This document shows positions 13,069 through 20,409 of a stretch of 64,000 bases of DNA, piece by piece. The notes beneath the pieces were generated by a model that worked only from the letters and a program-made list of their open reading frames with translations, was not told where the DNA came from and ran no database searches. The stretch is from Qipengyuania profundimaris (GTDB lineage: Bacteria > Pseudomonadota > Alphaproteobacteria > Sphingomonadales > Sphingomonadaceae), in the NCBI RefSeq assembly GCF_030717945.1, contig NZ_JAVAIM010000001.1, positions 495,131 to 559,130 on the forward strand, read 5' to 3'. Position 1 is the stretch's first letter. Every line of letters starts with the position of its first letter. Position numbers and translations under genes: made by a program.

Positions 13069-13721
13069 GCCAGACCCTCAATCAGTCCGACGTCGAGATA
13101 GTCTACGAACGGCTGCGCGAGGCCATGCCCGGCCGCACGCCGGGCGCAAAAGGCCCCAAAGGCCAGCCCGATGCCTTCCGCTCCTGCGTGTCCTGCATGC
13201 TCTCCGCGCAATCGCTCGACCGCAATACGGCGAAGGCGGCGCGGGAGTTATTTGTCTTGGCTCAGACGCCGGAAGAGATGCTCGCGCTGGACGAGCGTGA
13301 CATCGCCGAGGCGATCCGGCCCTGCGGTCTCTACAACATGAAGGCGCGCAATATTCGCGCGTTTTGCAGCGCCCTGCTGGAGCAGCATGACGGACGCGTG
13401 CCCGATACACGCGAAGGGCTTATGGCCCTGCCAGGGATCGGTCGCAAATGCGCCGATATCGTGCTTAGCTTTACCTTCGGGAAAGACGTGATCGCGGTCG
13501 ACACCCATGTGCACCGCGTGTGCAACCGGATCGGCCTCACCGACGCGAAAACTGCGGACAAGACCGCAGCCCAGCTGGAGGACCGCTCACCCCAATGGGC
13601 GCTGCATGACGGGCACTTCTGGCTGATCCAGTTCGGCAAGCGCGTGTGCACCGCCCGTGCGCCGAAATGCGGGAGCTGCCCGGTCTCGGACCTGTGCCTC
13701 TACTATGCGGCTACTAGCTGA
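13065..13721 (+). CDS. nth: Endonuclease III
   Basis: A 218-residue bifunctional DNA glycosylase / AP lyase for oxidised pyrimidines. The helix-hairpin-helix LPGIGRKCADIVL provides catalytic K128, and D146 lies in VIAVDTHVHRVCNR, both matching the canonical enzyme. The C-terminal [4Fe-4S] loop uses C195, C202, C205 and C211. The GTG start at 13065 overlaps the end of the Nramp-like gene, so this is the downstream member of a coupled pair. It converges on the next gene with only 3 bp between stops. Confidence 0.97.
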   Translation: MSQTLNQSDVEIVYERLREAMPGRTPGAKGPKGQPDAFRSCVSCMLSAQSLDRNTAKAARELFVLAQTPEEMLALDERDIAEAIRPCGLYNMKARNIRAFCSALLEQHDGRVPDTREGLMALPGIGRKCADIVLSFTFGKDVIAVDTHVHRVCNRIGLTDAKTADKTAAQLEDRSPQWALHDGHFWLIQFGKRVCTARAPKCGSCPVSDLCLYYAATS

Positions 13722-13724
13722 AGC

Positions 13725-14144
13725 CTAGCCCTCGGCGTCTTCCGGCAGGCGGTAGGGGATGAAATCGTCGAGGAAAATCACGCCCGACAGGAACCCGCCG
13801 AAGCGCTCTACCGTCGTGATCTGGTCGGTGCGGCACAGGCTGGAGCCGTCGAACTTCCGGATGACCATGATGTCGTCCGAATCGATCGATCCCGGCGTGC
13901 GCGTGTAGTTCACCCAGATCGTGCGGCCCTGCTTGTAGACCAGCGCCGTGTCGTCGATCTGCGTCAGATTGCGGCTGCCGATGGTGCGGATGCAGCGTTC
14001 CGGCTCACCGGCGACGCGGCCATCCAGCATCTTGGCGAGCTTTGCCTCGCCCTTGGTCAGTTCGCGGTTGGCATAGTCCTGAGCGGTTGCGGGCGCGGCC
14101 AGCATGGTGAGGGCGGCGGTGGCTGCAAGGATGGGCTTCAACAT
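13725..14144 (-). CDS. Secreted hypothetical protein
   Basis: A 139-residue protein with a Sec signal peptide (residues 1-21, cleavage after ATA in APATAQ). The mature part has two cysteines (in ERCIRTIG and SSLCRTDQ) that could pair. It contains a region of beta-type sequence, including VYKQGRTIWVNYTR and DDIMVIRKFDG. I do not recognise a named domain; similar short periplasmic proteins are common in sphingomonads. It is transcribed leftward as a single gene from the gap before tldD's end. Existence is likely from codon use and the signal peptide; the function is unknown. Confidence 0.75.
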   Translation of the reverse strand: MLKPILAATAALTMLAAPATAQDYANRELTKGEAKLAKMLDGRVAGEPERCIRTIGSRNLTQIDDTALVYKQGRTIWVNYTRTPGSIDSDDIMVIRKFDGSSLCRTDQITTVERFGGFLSGVIFLDDFIPYRLPEDAEG

Positions 14145-14221
14145 GGCGGGTCTCCTTCAGAGGCGCGATATATACCGGTCAACGCCTGAACGGGCGATGA
14201 GTTCTGGCCAATGTGCGGACC

Positions 14222-15643
14222 CTACGCCGTTCCGCCCACGGTGAGGCCGTCGATAAGCAGCGTCGGTTGGCCCACGCCGGCGGGTACGCCCTGGCCGCCC
14301 TTGCCGCACATGCCGATGCCTTCGTCCAGTGTCATGTCGTCGCCGATGCCGGTCACGCGGGTCAGCACGCTCGGCCCGTCGCCGATCAGCGTCGCGCCCT
14401 TGATCGGGGCGACGATCTTGCCTTTCTCGACCTTGTAGGCCTCGGTACAGGCGAAGACGAATTTGCCGGAGACGATATCGACTTGGCCGCCGCCGAAGCT
14501 GGTGGCATAGATGCCGTCGTCGACCCGGCTCAGCAGCTCGGCGGGATCGTCCTCACCGCTCTGCATGAAGGTGTTGGTCATGCGCGGCATCGGGGCGTGC
14601 TGGTAACTTTCGCGGCGGCCGTTGCCGGTCGGCTCCACGCCCATCAGCCGCGCGTTGAGTCGGTCCTGCATGTATCCCTTGAGTATCCCGTCTTCGATCA
14701 GCACGGTCTCGCGCGTCGGCGTGCCTTCGTCGTCGATGCTGAGCGAGCCCCGCCGTTCCGCAATGCTGCCGTCGTCGATCACGGTGACGCCCGGCGCGGC
14801 GACACGCTCGCCGATACGGCCGGAAAAAGCGCTGGTGCCCTTGCGGTTGAAGTCGCCCTCCAGCCCGTGGCCGACCGCTTCGTGCAGCAGGATGCCGGGC
14901 CAGCCCGGCCCAAGCAGCACGGTCGTCTCGCCCGCGGGTGCCTCGACGCTGTCGAGATTGACCAGCGCCTGGCGCACCGCCTCGTCCACCGCGCGTATCC
15001 ACTGGCCTTCGTCGAACAGCCGGTCGTAGAGATAGCGGCCGCCGAAGCCGAAGTTGCCGGTTTCGCGCCGTCCGTTCTGCTCGGTGACGACCGATACGTT
15101 GAGGCGCACCAGCGGACGGATGTCGCGCGCGGTGAAGCCGTCGGCGCGGATGATGTCGATGGCGCTCCAGCTCGCCGACATGCCCACGCTGACCTGCGCC
15201 ACGCGCGGGTCCTTGGCGCGGGCGACCGCGTCGATCTTTTCCAGCAGCGCGACCTTTTCCGCAAACGGCACGAGGTCGAGCGGGCTGGCATCGGTATAGA
15301 GATGGCGATTGGTGCGCTCGGGCGGAGCGGCATGGGGCGCTTTGGTCGCGTCGAGCAATTGCAGCGTCTCGCCTGCGCGCGAGATCGCCGCGGCGCTGAT
15401 TTCGTTGGCATGCGCAAAGCCGGTCGTTTCGCCCGAAACACCGCGCAGGCCGAAGCCCGAATCGCGCGAATAATCGGCCGTCTTCAGCCTGCCGTCGTCG
15501 AAAGCGAAGGTCTCCGACGCCATGAACTGCAGGTAGAGCTCACCATCGTCGCAAGGCTTCAGCAGGCGCGCGGTCAGGGCCTGCGCATCCTGCGGATCGA
15601 TCTGGTTGTAGAGCAGGGCGTGCGGATCGTTGGGGTCGGTCAT
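14222..15643 (-). CDS. tldD: Metalloprotease TldD
   Basis: A 473-residue subunit of the TldD/TldE (PmbA) zinc protease, which matures peptide antibiotics and degrades the CcdA antitoxin in enterobacteria. The HExxxH zinc motif HEAVGHGLEGD places H254, E255 and H259 at the active site. The C-terminal region retains the family's glycine-rich end (GMCGKGGQGVPAGVGQPTLLIDGLTVGG). The start at 15643 gives a normal family length. No tldE/pmbA is in the window. The zinc-finger gene next to it is on the same strand 52 bp upstream, so co-transcription is possible. It is worth keeping in mind as a possible peptidase for the leader peptides at 19.7-20.4 kb, though nothing links them beyond the shared genome. 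Confidence 0.96.
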   Translation of the reverse strand: MTDPNDPHALLYNQIDPQDAQALTARLLKPCDDGELYLQFMASETFAFDDGRLKTADYSRDSGFGLRGVSGETTGFAHANEISAAAISRAGETLQLLDATKAPHAAPPERTNRHLYTDASPLDLVPFAEKVALLEKIDAVARAKDPRVAQVSVGMSASWSAIDIIRADGFTARDIRPLVRLNVSVVTEQNGRRETGNFGFGGRYLYDRLFDEGQWIRAVDEAVRQALVNLDSVEAPAGETTVLLGPGWPGILLHEAVGHGLEGDFNRKGTSAFSGRIGERVAAPGVTVIDDGSIAERRGSLSIDDEGTPTRETVLIEDGILKGYMQDRLNARLMGVEPTGNGRRESYQHAPMPRMTNTFMQSGEDDPAELLSRVDDGIYATSFGGGQVDIVSGKFVFACTEAYKVEKGKIVAPIKGATLIGDGPSVLTRVTGIGDDMTLDEGIGMCGKGGQGVPAGVGQPTLLIDGLTVGGTA

Positions 15644-15695
15644 TCACCCCATGTAGGCATTCGCGCCCGTTTGCGCGAGGGGCCTCGCAGTGGCG

Positions 15696-15956
15696 TCAGC
15701 GATGCCCCGGATCGGCACCCTCGGAAATGTCCATCAGCGTCGATTGGTCCACCCCGTCGGCCGGGCCGCCTTCGAGGACGAAGCGCCGGTCGCAATAGCC
15801 GCAATCGACATAGCCGTGCTCGTCGATCTCCAGCCACACTTTCGGATGGCCGAGCGCGATCGGCTTGTACCGCTCGCCGCTGCGAATGTCGGTTGCACCG
15901 TCGCACCACACGCGCCGCGTGGTGACCTTGGACACTTCGGGAGGAGGCAGGCTCAT
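15696..15956 (-). CDS. CHCC-type zinc-finger protein
   Basis: An 86-residue protein with the CHCC zinc-finger arrangement C18 (VWCDG), H37 (GHPKVWLEI), C52 and C55 (CGYCDRRF). This is the pattern of the domain found in the mitochondrial complex I subunit NDUFS6 and its alphaproteobacterial relatives. In alphaproteobacteria these small proteins are usually linked to complex I or of unknown role. The ATG at 15956 is the natural start. The last 20 residues are acidic and not conserved-looking. Confidence 0.9.
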   Translation of the reverse strand: MSLPPPEVSKVTTRRVWCDGATDIRSGERYKPIALGHPKVWLEIDEHGYVDCGYCDRRFVLEGGPADGVDQSTLMDISEGADPGHR

Positions 15957-16011
15957 GGGTCTGGGCCGATAATGGGTTTGACCGAACCGCTCAAGAGCCT
16001 AGGTGACCCGC

Positions 16012-16950
16012 ATGAGCACACCGCCCGCAATCCGCATCGACAATCTCGTCAAGGAATATGCCTCGCCGGGGCCGGGCGAGCCACCGAAGCTCGCCCTGAA
16101 GGGCGTGAGCTTCGATGTGCCGCAGGGCGGCATCTTCGGACTTCTGGGGCCGAACGGGGCGGGCAAGTCGACGCTGATCAATATCCTCGCAGGCCTCGTC
16201 ACCAAGACCGAGGGCAGCGCGGAAATCTGGGGTTTCGACATCGGTGAGAACCCGCGCAATGCGAAGCGCAGCATCGGAATCGTCCCGCAGGAGATCGTCT
16301 TCGATCCCTTCTTCACGCCCTTCGAAGTGCTGGAGAACCAGGGCGGTTTTTACGGCATTCCGAAAAGCGAACGCCGCAGCGAGGAACTGCTGCGCGCGGT
16401 GCACCTCTGGGACAAGCGTGATGCCTATGCGCGGACTCTGTCGGGCGGGATGAAGCGCCGCCTGCTGATCGCCAAGGCCATGGTCCACTCGCCACCGATT
16501 CTCGTACTCGACGAGCCGACTGCCGGCGTGGATGTCGAGCTGCGCCGCCAGCTGTGGGAGCTGGTGAATGAACTCAATGCCGAAGGCGTAACGGTGGTGC
16601 TGACCACGCACTATCTCGAGGAAGCCGAGCAGCTCTGCGACCGTATCGCCATCATCAACCATGGCGAGCTGATCGCAGAGAAGCCGACCCGCGAACTGGT
16701 CGGCATGGCGCGCGAGAAAGTGGTCGCCGTCACGGTCGACAAGGACCTCGGCGGACCGATCATGGAAGAGGCCTTCGTGCGCGCCGAAGTCGTCCAGCCC
16801 CGCAAGCTGGAAATCACCTACGATCGCGACAAGGCGAGCGCGGGGCAGGTGCTATCGATCGTGCAGTCGCACGGCTATGCGATCGAGGATGTGACGACGC
16901 GCGAAGCCGATCTGGAGGACGTCTTCGTCCAGCTGACCGGCTCCGGCTGA
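16012..16950 (+). CDS. ABC transporter ATP-binding protein (ABC-2 type, no adjacent permease)
   Basis: A 312-residue ATPase. Walker A is GPNGAGKST (about residue 46), the signature is LSGGMKRR and Walker B is LVLDEPTAGVD, followed by the H-loop TTHYLEE. The C-terminal domain of about 80 residues (after KPTRELVG) is typical of ABC-2 exporters of the multidrug or polysaccharide type. I prefer the ATG at 16012, because AGGTGA at 16001-16006 is an ideal ribosome-binding site; a GTG three codons earlier overlaps it. The membrane partner is normally encoded next door, but the next genes are an opposite-strand 62-residue protein and nadB, so this ATPase is an orphan here. Confidence 0.92.
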   Translation: MSTPPAIRIDNLVKEYASPGPGEPPKLALKGVSFDVPQGGIFGLLGPNGAGKSTLINILAGLVTKTEGSAEIWGFDIGENPRNAKRSIGIVPQEIVFDPFFTPFEVLENQGGFYGIPKSERRSEELLRAVHLWDKRDAYARTLSGGMKRRLLIAKAMVHSPPILVLDEPTAGVDVELRRQLWELVNELNAEGVTVVLTTHYLEEAEQLCDRIAIINHGELIAEKPTRELVGMAREKVVAVTVDKDLGGPIMEEAFVRAEVVQPRKLEITYDRDKASAGQVLSIVQSHGYAIEDVTTREADLEDVFVQLTGSG

Positions 16951-16968
16951 TTCAATCCGAATGTCGGC

Positions 16969-17157
16969 TCAGTAGATCGCCTGGCGACCCAGGCCCGCAT
17001 CCTTGACGCGCATGGCGGCCCAGTGATGCGGTTCGACTTCTTCCATCGGTGTCTTGCAGCAGCGGCAGCGGCCGAACTGCTGGCCTCCGGCGCGCTTGAT
17101 GCCCTCGCGATCGACAGAGTGCTTTCCGAACGCGCAAGCGATTTGACCCAGTTTCAT
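16969..17157 (-). CDS. Small cysteine-containing protein
   Basis: A 62-residue basic protein with cysteines C8, C31, C33 and C34 and several histidines. The core reads CAFGKHSVDREGIKRAGG then FGRCRCCKTPMEEV. The layout suggests a small metal-binding or rubredoxin-like knuckle. I recall comparable short proteins in sphingomonads but cannot name a family. The reading is supported by compact packing between the ABC ATPase end (18 bp away) and nadB, and by the cysteine pattern. The function is unknown. Confidence 0.6.
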   Translation of the reverse strand: MKLGQIACAFGKHSVDREGIKRAGGQQFGRCRCCKTPMEEVEPHHWAAMRVKDAGLGRQAIY

Positions 17158-17297
17158 ATGTGCGTGACCCTCCAGTCCACTTTTTTGTCTTTCCCCTGTC
17201 GAGTCGCGCCTTAACCATAGCGCCCGCCCAGTTCAGCCCTCCTGCGCCGAGGCGTTCCTCGCTTGCCGCGTGGCGAAGCCTTGGGCATGACGCGCGC

Positions 17298-18893
17298 ATG
17301 ACAAAACCCCACGACGTCCTCATCATCGGATCGGGCGCGGCCGGCCTGACAGCTGCGCTGGCGCTGGCGGAGCACAAGAAAGTGATGGTCCTCGCCAAGG
17401 GCACGCTCGAGAGCGGCTCGACTGCCTGGGCGCAGGGCGGGATTGCGGCGGTGCTCGATGCAGGCGACACGTTCGAGGATCACATCCGCGACACGATGGT
17501 GGCGGGCGCGGGGCTCAACGATCTCGAAACGGTCGAATTCGTCATCGAACGGGCACCGGCCGCCATCGACCGGCTGTGCGAGCTGGGCGTGCCGTTCAAT
17601 CGCGAGGCGATGGACGAGGGCGGCGATCTCCACCTCACCCGCGAGGGCGGCCATTCGCACCGCCGAATCGTCCATGTCGACGACGCCACCGGCTGGGCGG
17701 TTCAGGCGGCCTTGCTGAAGGCAGCGGAGGAAAATCCGAACATCACCCTGTTGCCGGGGCAGAGCTGCATCGACCTGATCACCGGGCGCAACCAGGTAGA
17801 GTATTCGGGGTCCGGCCGCGTCTGGGGTGCCTATGCGCTGGACGAGGCAAGCGGCGAGGTCGTCGCCCATGTTGCGCGGGCCACCGTGCTGGCGGCTGGC
17901 GGGGCGGGCCGCGTCTACCTGTTCAGCACGGCGCCGCGCGGCGCGACGGGCGACGGCATTGCCATGGCCTGGCGGGCAGGGGCGCGCGTTTCCAACATGG
18001 AAATGATGCAGTTCCACCCGACCTGCCTCTACAACCTCGAGGTCAAGAATTTTTTGATCACCGAGGCGGTGCGCGGCGAGGGCGGGCGGCTGGTCAACCC
18101 GGACACGGGCGAGCGCTACATGGAAAAATACGATGCCGAGCGCATGGAACTCGCACCCCGCGATATCGTCGCCCGCGCCAACGACGACCAGATCAAGCGC
18201 CACGGCCTCGACTATGTCCATCTCGACATCAGCCACCAGCCGCCCGAGTTCGTGAAGGAACATTTCCCGACGATCCACGAAAAGCTGCTCGGCCTCGGAA
18301 TCGACATGACCAAGGGGCCTATCCCGGTGGTGCCGGCACAGCACTACACCTGCGGCGGAGTAAAGATCGGCCTAGATGCCAAGACCGACCTGCCCGGCCT
18401 GTGGGCGGCGGGCGAATGCACCGAGAGCGGCCTCCACGGCGCCAATCGCCTCGCCTCCAACTCGTTGCTCGAATGCTTCGTGTTCGGCGAGGCGGCGGCC
18501 AAGGATATCCTCGAATGCTGGGACAAGCTCGACGATCCGCCGGAAATCCTGCCTTGGGACGAAAGCCGCGTGACCGATTCCGACGAGGAAGTGGTCATCA
18601 AGCAGAACTGGACCGAGATCCGCCGCTTCATGTGGAACTACGTCGGCATCGTACGCACCACCAAGCGGCTGGAGCGCGCCGCCAACCGGATCGAGATGCT
18701 GCGTCAGGAGGTCGAGGATTATTACGGCAGCTTCCGCGTCACGACCGATCTGATCGAACTGCGCAACCTGCTCGAATGCGCGGCCTTGATCGTAAAAAGC
18801 GCGCTGCGGCGACATGAGAGCCGAGGCCTGCATTTCATCCTCGACTACCCCGAAACGTCGTCCGTCGCACGTGATACGGTGCTTGTGCCCTGA
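17298..18893 (+). CDS. nadB: L-aspartate oxidase
   Basis: A 531-residue FAD enzyme oxidising L-aspartate to iminoaspartate, the first step of de novo NAD synthesis. The FAD-binding motif VLIIGSGAAGLTAALAL opens the protein. The succinate-dehydrogenase-like capping domain follows, with EGGHSHRRIVHVDDATG and the HPTCLYN segment. The substrate-side motif QHYTCGGVKIG and the FAD-contact sequence GLHGANRLASNSLLECFVFG are present. Full length. The ATG at 17298 precedes the Rossmann motif by only eight residues. The partners nadA and nadC are not in the window. Confidence 0.95.
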   Translation: MTKPHDVLIIGSGAAGLTAALALAEHKKVMVLAKGTLESGSTAWAQGGIAAVLDAGDTFEDHIRDTMVAGAGLNDLETVEFVIERAPAAIDRLCELGVPFNREAMDEGGDLHLTREGGHSHRRIVHVDDATGWAVQAALLKAAEENPNITLLPGQSCIDLITGRNQVEYSGSGRVWGAYALDEASGEVVAHVARATVLAAGGAGRVYLFSTAPRGATGDGIAMAWRAGARVSNMEMMQFHPTCLYNLEVKNFLITEAVRGEGGRLVNPDTGERYMEKYDAERMELAPRDIVARANDDQIKRHGLDYVHLDISHQPPEFVKEHFPTIHEKLLGLGIDMTKGPIPVVPAQHYTCGGVKIGLDAKTDLPGLWAAGECTESGLHGANRLASNSLLECFVFGEAAAKDILECWDKLDDPPEILPWDESRVTDSDEEVVIKQNWTEIRRFMWNYVGIVRTTKRLERAANRIEMLRQEVEDYYGSFRVTTDLIELRNLLECAALIVKSALRRHESRGLHFILDYPETSSVARDTVLVP

Positions 18894-19121
18894 CGATCGC
18901 AGCTCGTCGACTACGCGTGTAGTTGAAAGATCGTAGTTTACGCTTTGACGATGCTCGGTGGCATTCCTTCGACTGAATTGCTGTTTGTCTGACCGAGGCA
19001 GTCGCATTGGGCGGCTGCCCCGATCGACCATCAAAGCCCATGCACGAGCGTTACGGGACTGTGCTCGGCTTCTGGTCCCAAATGGCCGGTCATCCTGGTT
19101 CCCCCCAAGGAGGATGATCCG

Positions 19122-19613
19122 ATGAAGACTCTTGTACACCTGACTTTCGCCGCAGCCGCTTCGGCTGCCATGCTCGCCACCCCGGTTACTGCCGGGCAGG
19201 ACGACGGCATCGTCGTGACCTCGCCCGCCGCCATGACCGAATGGAAAGCGGACATGAACGCCCAGCTCGACCGCCAGATGATCCGTTCGGACGGATACCG
19301 CAATCAGGCCGTGCTGAGCGCTATCGTGCAGATCCGTTTCACGCTCGATGAAGCGGGCAAGCCGACAAACCTTCAGACCCTTCACCATTCAGGGTCGCGG
19401 CGCGCTGCCCGCGTGGCGAAGATGGCCGTGCGCAATCTGCGCGGGTTCGACCGGGCTCCGGTAACCGGGGCACTGGACGCGACCTATCAGGCCAACCTCG
19501 TCTTCGCTCGTGATCCGAACGAAGGCACCGCGCTTAAGGCCGAATTGGCCGATCTCGAAAGAGCGCGCCTGGCTGCGGGTGACGGCGCCGATGTCATCAT
19601 GCTCGGTGGCTGA
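19122..19613 (+). CDS. Secreted TonB C-terminal-like domain protein (paralogue A)
   Basis: A 163-residue protein with a Sec signal peptide (residues 1-24, ending TPVTA-GQ). The mature part has a coiled N-terminal segment, MTEWKADMNAQLDRQM, and then a beta-alpha-beta region: IVQIRFTLDEAGKPTNLQTLHHSGSR... with VAKMAVRNLRGF. This resembles the TonB C-terminal domain that contacts TonB boxes of receptors. Unlike TonB itself it has no membrane anchor or Pro-rich spacer. A paralogue of nearly the same length lies at 22658-23155. Both starts follow a shared GGATGATCC leader. A strong AAGGAGG ribosome-binding site precedes the ATG. It ends 24 bp before a bidirectional hairpin. Confidence 0.8.
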   Translation: MKTLVHLTFAAAASAAMLATPVTAGQDDGIVVTSPAAMTEWKADMNAQLDRQMIRSDGYRNQAVLSAIVQIRFTLDEAGKPTNLQTLHHSGSRRAARVAKMAVRNLRGFDRAPVTGALDATYQANLVFARDPNEGTALKAELADLERARLAAGDGADVIMLGG

Positions 19614-19637
19614 TCGCAGTCCGGCCCGACACTAAAA

Positions 19638-19676
19638 GCCATGGCCGCGCCCTCTGCTGCGGGGTGCGGCCATGGC
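19638..19676. terminator. Bidirectional intrinsic terminator
   Basis: A perfect 11-bp stem (GCCATGGCCGC at 19638-19648, GCGGCCATGGC at 19666-19676) lies between the stop of the TonB-C-like gene and the stop of the convergent double-glycine peptide gene. AAAA precedes it on the plus strand, giving TTTT on the minus strand after the stem. It therefore best terminates the leftward peptide gene and can also stop the rightward one. Confidence 0.85.
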
Positions 19677-19694
19677 CTATGCGCAAGCTTGGTT

Positions 19695-19925
19695 CTAGAG
19701 CGAACCGCGCGAGCCGATCAGATCCTCGAAGGGATCGGGATAGGGCATGATCGCCCCGTCCGTCGTCCAGTCGTCGCCGCTGTCGCCGAGCGGATCGGTG
19801 CCGCCCGAGACGTCGTCGAGCGAAGTCGGGTCGAGTTGTTCGATCCGCGCCTTGGCCGCATCCGCGGCATTGGCGATGATCGAAGCGAGTTCTGCCTGGC
19901 CGAGCCGTGCTGCCTTGCTTTTCAT
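19695..19925 (-). CDS. Short peptide with double-glycine leader (precursor-like, copy 1)
   Basis: A 76-residue peptide. Residues 1-42 form a helical leader ending in KARIEQLDPTSLDDVSGG, which fits the double-glycine export consensus (L-x4-L-x2-V-x-GG). The remaining 34 residues are acidic and lack cysteine; they contain TDG (55-57) and YPDPFEDLI (62-70). The second copy at 20112 has a leader of exactly 42 residues that aligns without gaps, and the same tail motif. An AAGGAG ribosome-binding site sits at ideal spacing before the ATG. A terminator separates it from copy 2, so it likely has its own promoter. I infer a secreted or modified peptide; no peptidase, ABC exporter or modification enzyme is adjacent. 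Confidence 0.75.
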   Translation of the reverse strand: MKSKAARLGQAELASIIANAADAAKARIEQLDPTSLDDVSGGTDPLGDSGDDWTTDGAIMPYPDPFEDLIGSRGSL

Positions 19926-20054
19926 GATGGTTCTCCTTCCATTGCTGGCCCGGAGATCGGTTGAAACCGCACCAGCCGTCCGGACCTGCGGCGGGGGCGT
20001 ATGCCTGAGTGCGCTTGCAACCGCCTCATTCGCCTCGCCGCGGAGGGAGTCGCG

Positions 20055-20096
20055 AAAAAGGTGGGGATCGCAGCCAAGGGAGGCCGCGATCCCCAT
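20055..20096 (-). terminator. Intrinsic terminator after double-glycine peptide copy 2
   Basis: On the minus strand a hairpin with 9-bp perfect arms (GGGGATCGC / GCGATCCCC, near 20063-20071 and 20086-20094, with extra GGCC-type pairing inside) is followed directly by CCTTTTT. This is a textbook rho-independent terminator 16 bp after the copy 2 stop. It implies that copy 1 is transcribed separately. Confidence 0.85.
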
Positions 20097-20111
20097 ACGC
20101 TCACGGTTTTG

Positions 20112-20381
20112 TTAGAACTCCGAAGAGTCGCCGCCGTTGAGGAAGTCGAGCCAAGGGTCGGGATCGGTCGGTGCCATGCCGTCGGTAACGACATCGCCGA
20201 TGTCGCCCATGCCCGGAAAGATGGAACCGCCGGTGGAGCTGGAGACAGGTTCGACGCCGCCTGCAACCGCGTCCAGCGTCGTGGCGTCCAGCTGGACGAT
20301 GCGCGCTTTTGCAAGATCGCCGGCCTGGCCGAGGGCTGCTGTCAGATCGGCGCTGTCGAGGCGCCCTGCTTTCTTCGTCAT
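20112..20381 (-). CDS. Short peptide with double-glycine leader (precursor-like, copy 2)
   Basis: An 89-residue peptide. The leader (residues 1-42) ends KARIVQLDATTLDAVAGG and aligns residue for residue with copy 1. The 47-residue tail is acidic and glycine/serine-rich, without cysteine. It repeats the conserved motif TDG (66-68), four residues, then DPDPWLDFL (73-81). The Phe of copy 1 is Trp here. The ATG at 20381 has an AAAGGAAA ribosome-binding site. It lies 28 bp downstream of the eight-cysteine protein gene on the same strand, so the two probably form an operon. I infer a ribosomally made, leader-cleaved peptide; the maturation and export machinery would have to be elsewhere. Confidence 0.75.
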   Translation of the reverse strand: MTKKAGRLDSADLTAALGQAGDLAKARIVQLDATTLDAVAGGVEPVSSSTGGSIFPGMGDIGDVVTDGMAPTDPDPWLDFLNGGDSSEF

Positions 20382-20409
20382 CTTCGGTTTCCTTTCTACG
20401 ACCCGGACT

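Noticed and set aside
14213..15925. Rightward open frame of 570 residues
   Set aside because: It is antisense to tldD, whose zinc motif and full length are clear; the sequence is a His/Arg/Asp-rich shadow.
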